From Rhodosorus marinus (taxonomy: Eukaryota; Rhodophyta; Stylonematophyceae; Stylonematales; Stylonemataceae): DNA of 64,000 bases. The DNA is taken from the NCBI GenBank assembly GCA_029953675.1, contig JAMWBK010000011.1, positions 744,001-808,000 of the forward strand, in the 5' to 3' direction. The notes beneath the pieces were generated by a model, which ran no database searches, was not told the origin of the DNA, and worked only from the letters and a program-made list of their open reading frames with translations. The position numbers and the translations under genes are program-made. Below are positions 31,532 through 41,556 of this stretch, one piece after another; positions within the stretch are counted from its first letter, which is position 1, and each line of letters begins with the position of its first letter.

Positions 31532-32908
31532 ATGGATTGTAAGTGGGCATTGGAATGTATGGTTGGACGGCAAGTGTCTTCCGTTTGCCATCACCTGGAA
31601 GTGGACCCAATTGCTTCAAGCTGGATTATGTGTAAGAGCCATAGGCGGGCTGTGCAGCACCCCGGATACTGTTCTGTCCTGCTCCTGACCGTAAAGGTTG
31701 AACAGGTGGATATTTCTGAGCCATGGATAGAGGGCCATATGTCGAAAGTCTTGAATGTGATGACGCAGCCGCTACTTCTGATGACTGAGGTACAAGATGA
31801 GCGATATTCAATAGGTTCTGGATGGGCATTCAATGGTGGCCTTCCCGAGGTGGATGGGACGGTCAACATGAACTTTGGAGGAGTGGAGAGAATCCGACTA
31901 ATGACGCTGATCGGTGACAATGGCATGGCGGTGGTTGTTTACTCGTGTATCGTAGGACAGGGGCTGGTGGGTATGCTGAAGGTGATAGAGATAGACGAGA
32001 GGAGTGTGCACAGCTCTTATTATCTCGTTAACCAAAAGACAGAAACTATAATAGGTGAGGCGCAAGCGCTTAGTCGCCTTCCATGTACTCCGTGTTCAAC
32101 TAGCGGGCGTACCTGTGATCCCAGCGCGTGCGAAAACAAGGCGTCATACGATATAGAGAGAGCTTGTCGACAAGAGCTTCTCAACAGCATGGATTATCCG
32201 ACTTGCAACATGCAGTACTACGAGAAACTTCTGAGTGGGAGTTGGTCATCATCGCTAGGCTCCTCGGGCACAGCAAGACACAAGAGTACCTGCATTAGAA
32301 CGGGCACGGCGTTTCAGTCTGCACTTACTGCGGTGATGCAGCGCGAGATTGTGGACGTTCATCCCCCGCGCGCGTCCTTCCGCACGGTAAAAACCGGAAA
32401 AGATGAGATGGATTACTTCCTGGGGCTTGAGGAGCAGTCTGTCGCCGCTTTGAGCAAGGAGAGGCCTTTCACCAAGGATTCGATTAACCAGCGTCCCCAC
32501 ATTGGGAAGGTTTGTGTAGAAAGCGCGAGGGAATCAAAACTTATTTGCCCCGAATGTGGCAAGAGGTTCCCAAGAGAATGCGAGGTTAGGAGACACCGTA
32601 CAACTGTCCACGAGAAACGACGAGATTTCATATGTTCAATCTGCGCCAAGGCTTTTGGACAGCTGGGTCATATGAATGAGCATATACGCGTAACGCATAG
32701 TGGATGCAACATGTGCAAGTGTGGGACGTGCGGAAAGAGGTTCGGGAACTCATCCAAGCTCAATCGACATGTACAGACGGTACACGAGAAGGTACGGAGC
32801 TTCGAGTGCGAGCTGTGTGATGGGCGGTACAAGGAGAAATCATACCTGAAACGGCACATACTTAACAAACATGGTGTGGAATGGACTGAAACCTCGATAT
32901 GGAAATAA
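31532..32908 (+). CDS. Long four-finger C2H2 protein, most diverged array member
   Basis: 458 residues from the first ATG. The ATG at codon 10 (31559, MVGRQVSSV) aligns better with family starts, so the N-terminus is uncertain. The N-terminal domain is recognisable (IGSGWAFNGGLPE at 94-106, four Cys at 185/188/195/200, HPPRASFR at 277-284), but the 40-75 segment (KVEQVDISEPWIEGHM) is unlike the IPEAT block of the others. The linker is short. The fingers are 339-360, 368-389, 397-418 and 426-447. Contacts are RCER, QGHE, NSKR and ESYR. It lies between the two sequence groups and fits neither well. Confidence 0.91.
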   Translation: MDCKWALECMVGRQVSSVCHHLEVDPIASSWIMCKSHRRAVQHPGYCSVLLLTVKVEQVDISEPWIEGHMSKVLNVMTQPLLLMTEVQDERYSIGSGWAFNGGLPEVDGTVNMNFGGVERIRLMTLIGDNGMAVVVYSCIVGQGLVGMLKVIEIDERSVHSSYYLVNQKTETIIGEAQALSRLPCTPCSTSGRTCDPSACENKASYDIERACRQELLNSMDYPTCNMQYYEKLLSGSWSSSLGSSGTARHKSTCIRTGTAFQSALTAVMQREIVDVHPPRASFRTVKTGKDEMDYFLGLEEQSVAALSKERPFTKDSINQRPHIGKVCVESARESKLICPECGKRFPRECEVRRHRTTVHEKRRDFICSICAKAFGQLGHMNEHIRVTHSGCNMCKCGTCGKRFGNSSKLNRHVQTVHEKVRSFECELCDGRYKEKSYLKRHILNKHGVEWTETSIWK

Positions 32909-33996
32909 TGCCAAACATCGCGACGATAACGATGTTTAAAATGATCTCCAGATGGTGCTGCGACGAGACAGCCGGGGAATGACAACTCCAATGGAAGGGT
33001 GATGGAAAGTGTACTCCCCAGGTTCCTGTTGCCAAAGTCAAATTGGGGATGCCGGCCCATCAGCGAGGCAACTATATTTAAGATATCCGACGAGAACGAT
33101 GTGGAGAGGCATCTATATTTAAGCTACCCAGCGAGAAAAAATTTCACTCCAAGTATAGTTTTAGTTTGAGAACGATTGCTCGCTGGTGGGGTGGCATCGC
33201 GAATCCTAGTCGCATTGACGTTTGTTTTCCTTTTTTGGACGGACCAGAGGACACATAAAGATTGCGACCTGATGCCAGATATCTGGTAACCTTATGCCTG
33301 CGGTGCTTCTGTGACTTTCCCTAGAATCCGTGTGTGACGCGCGAGCAAGGAATCAACTTTAAGCAAATAAAAATTAACCTGAAATATAGCCCAAATCCGC
33401 TCCGCCAAATTAGAGAAGTGTTTCCTACATATAAGATCAAAAAGCTATAATAAAGGAGATACTCCCGATTTCTCGCTTTTAGAGCCTTTTTTGGTCCCAA
33501 AACTAAACCATCTACCCAAAACATCGACTACATATTTCAATTTGTTTTAATATTCTTTTTGATCTGTTTTTTTGGAAAGGACGCTTTGGGCGTTTGGAGT
33601 CAGCCTCCAGTGGAGTCTACTGTCTTATCCTGACACTCGCTGCGGTGTGTGGAGTTGGAGAACTCTTGGAAGGCGAAATGGTATCCGGTAAGTCCTTGAG
33701 GACTTGTTAGGAGCGAAGTGGAGTGTTTCGAGCAAGAAGACAGTCTTAAGAATGCCTTTTTGTAGAGTCCGAACTATATAGACGTATATAGAACGTGAAG
33801 GAGAGGAAGGATTTTTTTCTTCCCTGACCGCGTCCGTGGTTCATTGGTATCCTTGCCTGCTGGTCGGGTTGGGTGAGCGAAACAGGAGCTCCCCCGTTTG
33901 TCGTTGGGGAGTGATGTGGTCAAGAAGACAGTCTTAAGTAAAGGCCTTTTTTTGTAGAGTCCAAACTATATAGACGTATATAGAACGTGAAGGATA

Positions 33997-34028
33997 GAAA
34001 AAATCCTTCCTATCGGAAGGATTTTTTC
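33997..34028. repeat. Perfect 14-bp-arm hairpin inside repeat unit 2
   Basis: gaaaaaatccttcc (33997-34010) and ggaaggattttttc (34015-34028) are exact complements around tatc. The neighbouring units have only the right-hand arm, so the left arm looks like an inverted copy made by template switching. Confidence 0.75.
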
Positions 34029-34042
34029 TTCCCTCACCCCGT

Positions 34043-34071
34043 CGGTGGTTGATTAGTATCCTGGCCTGTCG
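34043..34071 (+). other. tRNA-like 5' half (Asp-like D arm and anticodon loop)
   Basis: The sequence around ttagtatcctggcctgtc resembles the D-arm to anticodon part of eukaryotic tRNA-Asp (known pattern ...TTAGTATCCCCGCCTGTCAC). Related segments lie near 33837 and 34242. No T arm follows, so this is not a complete tRNA gene; a tRNA-derived repeat is likely. Confidence 0.35.
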
Positions 34072-34369
34072 TCGAATTGGGTGAGCGAAACAGGAGGAGC
34101 TCCCCGTTAGTCTCTGGGAGAAATGTGGAGGGTTTTGGTCAAGAAGACAGTCTTAAGTAAAGCATTTCTTTAGAGTCCAGACTACATAGACGTATATAGA
34201 ACGTGGAAGAGAGGAACAAAATTTTTTTCCTGACCCCATCGATGGTTGATTAAAGTATCCTGGCCAGCTGGTTTTGGATTTGGGTTGCGAAAAAGGAGGA
34301 GCCCTCCGGGCAGCTTACAAGTGAGCGGTGTGGGGACTAAAGGGAGTTGAGGTAAGAGACGTTGGGTTG

Positions 34370-34900
34370 TGAATGGAGGAAGGGGGGCGGGGACGTCTTC
34401 CTAGGAAATTTGACTTGCGGTTTTTTGGTTGTGGAAAGGACTTGCAAAGGAGCTTTCGCTGTTTCGTGTTGTGTTGGTGTTGGGGCTGGTTGGAAAACGG
34501 GTTTGCTCTGAGGAACTTGGGCGTTTGCTGGGAGTTTTCTATGAAAGCCTTTGTGTGACGCCTCCCAGTGGTGTTGTTGTTACCTTCTGCTGGTGCTGTT
34601 TTTGTGCGGGGTTTTGCTTCGGGAGGAGGGTTTTAACAAGCGAGTCAAGTTTTTTGCTTTGGGTGTCGGGTGTTCCTCAGTGTCTGGGGAGAACTCGTTT
34701 CGTTTTAAGCTGCCAGCGGAGCAAGAGGTTTCTGTTGCGCTTCGAGTTTTTGGGATTCTTTTTGGTTTTGTCTTCTCATCGTTTCGGACGGTGGGCTTCT
34801 TGAGGATGTTGGTGTCCTAGGAGTGGTACGCTGGGGGTTTCTTCCGGTGTTTATTTCTTTTTGGAAGGGGCGTGGGGTTTAGGGCAGTGTTCACGGAGCT
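34370..34900 (+). promoter_or_regulatory. G+T-rich tract upstream of 34901 gene
   Basis: The + strand is strongly enriched in G and T (about 44 of 60 bases in 34441-34500 by my count) right up to the gene. Comparable tracts precede 27127, 31532, 41557, 44708, 47529, 51615, 59418 and 62187. This is probably the promoter and leader region; the skew may reflect transcription-linked strand bias. Confidence 0.4.
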
Positions 34901-36229
34901 ATGCAGGTTCCATTTTCGAGTCTGAGCGAGCACTTGGAATGGGACTCGATTCCTATGACCTGGTTGCTCTTTAAGAAGCACAAGTTGGCCGTCCCTCAGC
35001 GCGGTGAGTGGCGAATGCTGCTCATGGATATGAGAATGAAAGTTCCTGAGGTAACTGGAGCGGTTCTTGCCTCGTCGGAGGTCATTAAAATGCTGTCAGC
35101 GCTGCAGCAGCCGGCCATGTTGATAACAGATTACGTTGCGGAGAATTTTGTTCTGGGTTCCGGGTGGGCGTTCATGGGAGGTCTTCCAGAACTCGAGGGC
35201 TCGGCGAACGAGAGATTTGCTGGGCTGCAGCGGTTCAGGTTCATGACTTTCCTCGATTCTGGGAGGGTGACAAATATCTCGTGCATAGAAGTTCGTCCCG
35301 GGCTCATAGCGTTCGTGAGAGTAGAGGAGCTGAGTGGACGCTTGAACAGGACTTTCTGGGGCATCGTGGACAAGGAGGCGGAGATGGTCGAAGATTCGGG
35401 TATGTCAATTGATCACAGGGGCTGCGACATGTGCTATTCTTCGAAAGGAAAATGTGAAGCCAGATTGTGCGAGGACGAGCAGTACTTTGCTGACCTGTGG
35501 AACTCTAGGATGGTGCTGAAGCTCGGACTACAGCCGAGGTGGAAGACGTTGGAGTTCTTTACACACTGGTTTAGCGGCACCTGGACTATCCCAGTGGCAG
35601 ATTTAGAGCCAGTTAAGGTGTTGACGACTTGCTACAGAGCGGGAGCAGAATTCGAAAGTGCTTTGCTTGCCGTCGTGCAGGACGAAGTTCTTGGAGTGCA
35701 CCCGCCGCGGTCGTCGTTTAGGACGGTGAAATACGTGAGGGAAGCTGTGAAGTATTTTGTTGACCTCGAGGAGGGAGATCCACCTTTGCTGGGAGCGGAT
35801 TTACTGTCAGATTTCGACTCGGAAGGAGCTCAGAGTTTGTCTGGTCAGGAGGTGCTGAGTCCTGCACTGCCGAAGAATGTGTGCGGGATCTGCGGCGCAA
35901 AGTTCAAGAGAAACTACGAAGCAAAGAGACACCGGGAGACCGTTCACGAGAAACTCAGGGAAAACAAATGCTCCTTTTGCGGGAGGACTTTCTCGCAGAA
36001 GGGACATCTGAACGAGCACATCAGAGTAACACACAGGGAGAACAATGTGCATTCATGTCACGTCTGCGGAAAGAAGTTCGGTGTGAAGTCAAAGATGACC
36101 CGGCACGTTGCGACTGTGCATGAGAATCGGCGCACTTTCAAATGCGAGATGTGCAACCAGTGGTACAAGGAGAAGGCGTACCTTAAGCGGCATATGCTAA
36201 GCCAACACGGAGCCGCACTGGTGTCATAA
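34901..36229 (+). CDS. Long four-finger C2H2 protein
   Basis: 442 residues, starting MQVPFSSLSEHLEWDS. The N-terminal domain is at 4-290: KLAVPQRGEW at 28-37, LGSGWAFMGGLPE at 85-97, four Cys at 175/178/185/190 (CDMCYSSKGKCEARLC, with Glu-Ala replacing the usual Asp-Pro) and HPPRSSFR at 267-274. The linker is acidic (about 290-325). The fingers are 328-349, 357-378, 386-407 and 415-436. Contacts are RYER, QGHE, VSKR and EAYR. It is most similar to the next gene, 37861 (shared VLASSE, LQQPA, YEA.RHRE and KLRE), so the two are a fairly recent duplicate pair. Confidence 0.93.
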   Translation: MQVPFSSLSEHLEWDSIPMTWLLFKKHKLAVPQRGEWRMLLMDMRMKVPEVTGAVLASSEVIKMLSALQQPAMLITDYVAENFVLGSGWAFMGGLPELEGSANERFAGLQRFRFMTFLDSGRVTNISCIEVRPGLIAFVRVEELSGRLNRTFWGIVDKEAEMVEDSGMSIDHRGCDMCYSSKGKCEARLCEDEQYFADLWNSRMVLKLGLQPRWKTLEFFTHWFSGTWTIPVADLEPVKVLTTCYRAGAEFESALLAVVQDEVLGVHPPRSSFRTVKYVREAVKYFVDLEEGDPPLLGADLLSDFDSEGAQSLSGQEVLSPALPKNVCGICGAKFKRNYEAKRHRETVHEKLRENKCSFCGRTFSQKGHLNEHIRVTHRENNVHSCHVCGKKFGVKSKMTRHVATVHENRRTFKCEMCNQWYKEKAYLKRHMLSQHGAALVS

Positions 36230-37860
36230 GATTAAGAAAACTGGAAGGTTGGATATATGAACTTTCCAGCGTTAGGACGAAAACACGTGGTGTCTGTGCT
36301 CGTGAACGGCGAAATAGAATCGGGACCGAACAAGCTTCTCCGCATAACCAGCCTTTTGGTGAAGCAGTGGTCATGCCGAGCAAGGCGATTGCTGGAACCG
36401 ATGCAAGCTGGCAGTGGGGTTCTGCTTATGGCCTGAAGGGGGTTGTGGTTGTGTCGACTTCGCAGATTTGCTCCGTTGGCTAAGCCTGTGCGCACAGGCG
36501 AGAATGCTAGACGACGGGAGTAAGAGCAGTCGGTGGTGCGGCGGACGTGGACCTGTTTTTCGCTTGAGTAGCAAGTCTGCCACGCCGAAAACTCAATTTC
36601 GATACAAATTGGAACTCATCTGCTCCTGTCCTTGCTGCCGCCCAGCGAACGTTGTCGTACAGACTAGAGACTCGAAGTCTCTGTCGGACCTAACAGTTCA
36701 GTTTTGCTAAATTCTAATTGATGATTAAAATAATAATATTGAGTTTAGCTCCAAGCAAACAGCACACTGTAGCTTCACGCGTTGCTACGTTCGCACAACT
36801 TATTATCGGAACGGTGAAGCCCGGTCTGAGCAGGATAGTTTCCGGAGTCTTGTGCACGCAGCAAGCTGAGGAAGAATTCCCGAATGAGGTACGCTAGGAA
36901 GGGCGCAGAGAGCGCGCCTCCAGAACCAAAGCAGCGTTATTTCACCACAAAGTTAGACTCAAACAAGCGTAGAATCTAGACAGAGGATCAGGGCCGTCAT
37001 CGTAACACTAACTCAACCAGGCATTCAAGCCCTCAGCAACTAGGTGGGGGGGTGGGAGGGGAAAACCGATGAGCCCGAGCAGACTGCGGAGCCTCAGCGT
37101 TGGTAAGCGCCTCCGCGTACCCGAGGGTTCTCATGCCTCCGCTCCACCGGCTATTTAAAGATGCTTTTCGATCGGTGGCTTTCGTGGTTTTACTAATATA
37201 GCCCTTGAAATGTCCGCAGCGGGTAATTCCACTACGAACAACGGACGAATGTTTGCAAGCGGAGGCGTCGGCAGTAAGCCCAAGCTAGCAAGCTCTTAGA
37301 GTATCCCCATAAAGCGACACACTGAATGCACATAAGAGACTAGACATTCTGCAGGATAGTCAGCGATTACTTTTGGCAAAGCCTGAGCTTTTCAACGGTG
37401 GGCGGGGGGGGGGGTGAAACAGTTCATCGTATAGGTTCCCAGATTCCAATCCATTCTTGAACCTGACTTGTTTCCCAAGCGGATGAAATACCGTCGAGCA
37501 ACTTCCGAGACGCGTTGAAGCTCTTCTCCTGTTGTTGCATCGACGAGAACGAAAGCTAGTCGCCTGCTTCCCCCTTAGGATGGAAGGTAATCTATTTATG
37601 GGTGGAGGGCCAACTTTCGGAACGCTTTGTGAAGGTCGACGACTATTGTAGCGTTTTCGTTCCTCTTCTGGAAGATTTGCTTTGAGGAACTGCGGTTAGG
37701 AAGCTAGTCGAGAGGGACGAGAGACGGTTTCGTTTGTGCTTCTGAGGAGGCTGGTTGGCGCCAGTCGAATTCGGAGTGTGTAATTGAATTGGTTTCTTTG
37801 GTTCGAAGTGGGTCGCATTGTTTGCAAAAAAGTCTGGGCTATGTAGTTGCTAAGGCAAGT
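36230..37860. other. Intergenic, 1.6 kb
   Basis: It contains a diverged copy of the dispersed repeat at 36912-36948, a 10-base or longer G run near 37405, and a TATTTATG near 37590. Frames before the chosen start of the next gene lack an ATG. Confidence 0.55.
36912..36948 (-). repeat. Dispersed repeat, partial copy D
   Basis: Minus-strand reading gives gtggtgaaataacgctgc followed by tttggttctggaggcgcg, matching the centre of the other copies (ggcgtataaacgctgc, tgatgttggaggcgcg) with several changes. Confidence 0.45.
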
Positions 37861-39240
37861 ATGGAGACTCCTTACTCGAGTCAAAGTGAGCACTTGGTAT
37901 GGGATTCCATGCCGATGAATTGGTCCTTGTTTAAGACGTACAAACTGGCGGCCCCGCAGCCATCGGACTGGGGAATGCTGCTGCTGGACATGCAAATTAG
38001 AGTCCCTGAGGCTACCGGGGCGGTTCTTGCATCTTCAGAGATCATGCAGATGGTAGGAGTTCTGCAGCAGCCGGCGCTGATGATGACAGAGTACATTTGC
38101 GACAGCTATGCGTTAGGTTCTGGATGGGCTTTCCTCGGGGGTTTGCCGGAGCTGAACGGCGTAGAGAACACGAGCTTTATGGGACTGCAGAGGTTCAGGT
38201 TTATGAGCTTTGTTGAGGGAGGGAAGATGGCGACGCTTTCGTCCGCGGAGGTTGGACCTGGCACCGTTGCCTTCGTGAAGGCGAAGGAGGTGGACGCGCG
38301 ACACAATGCAACTTGGTGGGGCATTGTGGACAAGGAGAAGGAGACTATCCTGGAGTACAGCACCTCCGTTACGCGGCGAGCTTGTGAAGAGTGCCGGGTG
38401 ATGGTGAAGACGTGTGACCCACGAACCTGTGCCAGCGACGTTTCCTCAGAAGACCTTTGGCACTGGAGTAAAAGAAAAGAGCTGAAGGATCATACCGGCC
38501 TCAGGAAGCTAACGTTGGAGTATACGCAGTATTGGCATCGTGATTCTTGGGCGATTTATGTTGGTCCTCTCGAGCCGTTGACAATTTCGCTTTCTCAGTA
38601 CTCGAGTGGTCCTGTCTTCCAGATTGCGCATATCGCAGTTGTTCAGGACGAAGTGCTAGGGCTACACCCTCCGCGGTCGTCGTTTCGAACTGTGAAGTAT
38701 GCGCGGGACTTGTTGAACTATCCCGATGGCCTCGAGGTGGGAAAGCCGTCTTCAGCAATAGGAGTCGAGCTTCTTAAGCCGGCGGGAAGCTCAGAAAGTG
38801 GAAGCAGTTCCGCAGATGCCGTCAGCGCTCCAGCCTCGCTGAAGGGCTTATGTGAGATCTGTGGGGCAAAGTTTAAGAGAAAATACGAAGCGAGAAGGCA
38901 CCGGGAGAATGTTCACGAGAAACTGCGGGAGCACCAGTGCGAACTGTGCGAGAGAACGTTCTCCCAGAAAGGTCACTTGAACGAGCATATCCGTGTGATT
39001 CATAGTGAGCAGTCTGTGAATTCGTGCACTATCTGCGGGAAGCGGTTTGGAGTGAAGTCCAAGATGGAGCGGCATGTGGCAACAGTACATGAAAATCGGC
39101 GATCATTTCAGTGTGAGGTGTGCAAGAAGTGGTACAAAGAGAAAGGATACCTGAAGCGGCATTTGCGTGTGGCGCACGAATTGGAATTGTCCTCGGAGAA
39201 GCTTAGAATAGGAGATTCTTCCGAAGACATGTCCGCATAG
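37861..39240 (+). CDS. Long four-finger C2H2 protein
   Basis: 459 residues from the first in-frame ATG (METPYSSQSEHLVWDS), which aligns with the 34901 start; the frame is open 72 bases upstream without an ATG. The N-terminal domain is at 4-290: LGSGWAFLGGLPE at 85-97, four Cys at 175/178/185/190 (CEECRVMVKTCDPRTC) and HPPRSSFR at 269-276. A Ser-rich linker follows. The fingers are 331-352, 360-381, 389-410 and 418-439, then a 20-residue acidic tail that most paralogues lack. Contacts are RYER, QGHE, VSKR and EGYR. Confidence 0.92.
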   Translation: METPYSSQSEHLVWDSMPMNWSLFKTYKLAAPQPSDWGMLLLDMQIRVPEATGAVLASSEIMQMVGVLQQPALMMTEYICDSYALGSGWAFLGGLPELNGVENTSFMGLQRFRFMSFVEGGKMATLSSAEVGPGTVAFVKAKEVDARHNATWWGIVDKEKETILEYSTSVTRRACEECRVMVKTCDPRTCASDVSSEDLWHWSKRKELKDHTGLRKLTLEYTQYWHRDSWAIYVGPLEPLTISLSQYSSGPVFQIAHIAVVQDEVLGLHPPRSSFRTVKYARDLLNYPDGLEVGKPSSAIGVELLKPAGSSESGSSSADAVSAPASLKGLCEICGAKFKRKYEARRHRENVHEKLREHQCELCERTFSQKGHLNEHIRVIHSEQSVNSCTICGKRFGVKSKMERHVATVHENRRSFQCEVCKKWYKEKGYLKRHLRVAHELELSSEKLRIGDSSEDMSA

Positions 39241-39614
39241 CGTTGTGCCGAGCTGGAAGTGTATGTATTACCTGACGGGAGGCAGATGGATATAACTTAA
39301 TTTCCCCCAGTCCGCACTTGATGTGTGTTTTGACCAAAAAGTCGTCGTCTAACCAGGGGCACAATCTGTGTTAGCCTGTGGATCGATACTCGTCGACTTG
39401 GCAATTCACGACCAACTCCTCGCCCGGCTCGTGTCCGGTTCCCTAGCGCTGTTGAGGCAGAGAAAATTCATCTCTACTGAGGAGCTACTTACTCCTTTCT
39501 GCTCTATCAATCGAACTTCTCAAAACGTACCCAGCAGATCAAAGCAGGGTTTGTGCGCAAACATCGTCACGAGAGAATGTGGATGATGTTCGCATATATA
39601 CATGTGAACTGGGG

Positions 39615-39650
39615 CGAAGGCCGGTGTCGTGGGAACGACACCGGCCTTCG
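39615..39650. repeat. Perfect hairpin, 16-bp arms, 4-base loop
   Basis: cgaaggccggtgtcgt and acgacaccggccttcg flank ggga. Directly after it comes a second palindromic stretch, tgatcattgatca (39652-39664). There is no T-run; a cruciform or small foldback element is possible. Confidence 0.85.
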
Positions 39651-40518
39651 ATGATCATTGATCACGCTGCCCACGAATACCAACGAACGTTGGCTAAAGC
39701 TGCCAGTCGATGAATACGAATCGCAATTCCTTTCGAAACCATGCTTTCTGAGCGACAATGAAAAATACCCGAAATTTAAATTAGAAAAATCATATCGTAT
39801 TGGCTACGATAGTTTTTATTTATTAATATATTTTGCTAGTAACCCGTGAATTGATGGGAATTCAGACGATATGCATCTTTTTATACCAATGAATAGCGTT
39901 CACATTTTTGCTTATATCCAATTATTAGAAGGTATGATCAGATGTTTGCCAATGACAATTGTATATTTATGTACTACGGTTTTGTCCTGTTTTGGAAAGT
40001 CAGGGTGTGACACTTGGAGCGTGAGGCAGCAAGCGATGGGGCAATGCGGGGGGCGGCCGTTGAGATAAATGAAGGACAGATTGGTCTTCAGTCTTGGAAT
40101 AGTTGGTTTTTTGATTGTCGGGAAATCTCATCGTCGTCGAAGCGGACTGCTCTGAGTCCCCTTCAGAAAGCCGTTAACTTCTGATTGCTCTATTGATCGA
40201 GAAGACAAGCGTCGCACTAGCTTGGCACACCTCAAAGTGCTATTGCGAGGAGCAGAAGCCCATGTGCCATACCCACTCATGTACACATACGTTGATGAGC
40301 GTGGATGGCTCGAACTCTGAACAACTCGCCAGTGCACTAAGAAAAGAACGAGCGTAAAAAAAAGTGTGATGTCCTAAAACAGCGGAAGCAAGTGTAAAAG
40401 AGCATTGCAAAACTTGTCGAGAGGGTGGTAAGCCAACTGGTCCATCCTTTCCAGCTTGGCTTTCCTTTCCATGACCTGAGCAAGGGGGCGGCCCTCTCCG
40501 AGTTTGCTGCGTCGATGA

Positions 40519-40950
40519 TCAACCATCCTCGGACGAGTCAGGGTGTGCATACGGACACCCGGTCTTCAATTTTGCGAATGAGGACCATATTCTTCGTAAA
40601 ACATGTTCGAAACACTCAACCTCCGTTGTATTTCGCCAAACTGCGGTGCGCTCTTTACTGATTCCGTAATCCGCAAGCCCCGCAAAGTACGGATAGCTCC
40701 GTGAGCCGACTGTCTGAATTCCGCGTACCAGGGCGACATGCTGTTCATCGGAGAAGCTTCCACTTGCACCCGCTTTTTCGCCTAGTCCAAGCTTTGAATT
40801 TACTGTATTCTTTTTTTGCCTCCGATTGTCTGCGAGAACCAACCTGACCTTCCAACTGTGCCGAGCCACAAAGCCAGTCCGTAGTTGGAGTCCAGACCTA
40901 AAAAAAAAATTTAGAAAGCGCAATAGTCTAGATATACGGAGGCCGGACAT
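40519..40950 (-). pseudogene. Relic with Myb/SANT-like domain
   Basis: A 143-codon minus-strand frame opens with ATG. Codons 66-110 read FSDEQHVALVRGIQTVGS, then SYPYF and KERTAV. The spacing of aromatic, ALV, G and aromatic residues, and the later RT, match the telomere-repeat-binding type of Myb domain (plant pattern FSxxEVEALVxxVxxLGxxRW...RTxVDLKDKW), but the second Trp is Tyr and the LKDKW part is missing. The upstream 50 codons look random. It is the only non-zinc-finger protein trace in the window. A true gene with introns is possible. Confidence 0.3.
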
Positions 40951-41556
40951 GTTTTATATGTTCATAGGAAACTTTTGGACTATTGTGGTTCGCACTGTAA
41001 ATAAAACGGAGTATTCTAAGCTATATCAACTCTAGATGTAGTACAAAGAAAAGTATGAGTTCTAAGGAGCAAGCTTCGACGCCAATATGGAGAGCGCTTC
41101 TCCTCCACTTTTGGTTCATTTACACTCTCTAGCAGCTTCTCGCTCGAAGTCAACGGGTCAAAGTCTCGTCCAGGTATATTACCAGCGAGTCCTAGTCGGC
41201 AACCTATGGAGTAAGTCAGTCGTATTGTTTCAGAAGCCTGTAGGTAATTTCTGTGGTCAGGTCTCACCTGAGTTTGTTGGGCTTGTGGGTTGATAAAAGT
41301 CCATCCCCAGAAGGGTTTGGCGGGACAGTGATGGGCAAGCGAGATATTGCTCCAAGCCAGGGTGAGGAAAGCCAGATTCATTTGTTAAGGAATTGTTCGG
41401 GTTTGGAAGGCTGTGGAAAGGATTGAGAAGGTTTGCTTGCTGTTGGTAGTGCGTGGACTGACACCCCTCGCACGCGCGGGGGGTGGTTCTTTAGCGCTTG
41501 CCGAGGGTGGCTGGTTGATTTGAAACGAGCAGAGGAGGGGTCGCAACAGAGGCAGG

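Larger units (their letters stand above)
33733..34300. repeat. Direct repeat, three units of ~190-220 bp
   Basis: Each unit begins caagaagacagtcttaag (33733, 33921, 34140), continues with agtcc.aactatatagacg and tatatagaacgtg, a T-run with cttccctgacc, then a tRNA-like core (see 33837, 34043 and 34242), and closes with gcgaaacaggag. The copies differ by small gaps. The second carries a foldback insertion. Confidence 0.8.
32909..34900. other. Intergenic, 2.0 kb, triplicated segment and G+T-rich leader
   Basis: A three-unit direct repeat with tRNA-like cores lies at 33733-34300. A long G+T-rich tract (about 34370-34900) leads into the next gene; frames inside it (34429-34803) are by-products of composition. 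Confidence 0.6.
39241..41556. other. Intergenic, 2.3 kb; hairpin and Myb-like relic
   Basis: It contains a strong hairpin (39615-39650), an AT-rich patch (about 39730-39990), the minus-strand Myb-like relic (40519-40950), and a G+T-rich end (about 41400-41556). Confidence 0.6.

Noticed and set aside
31058-31594. 178-codon minus frame
   Set aside because: It is the complement of a G+T-rich leader, overlaps the start of the 31532 gene, and shows no conserved pattern.
34429-34803. 124-codon + frame before the 34901 gene
   Set aside because: Cys/Phe/Gly/Val-rich, as expected from G+T-rich DNA. No similar peptide is kept upstream of the closest paralogue at 37861.
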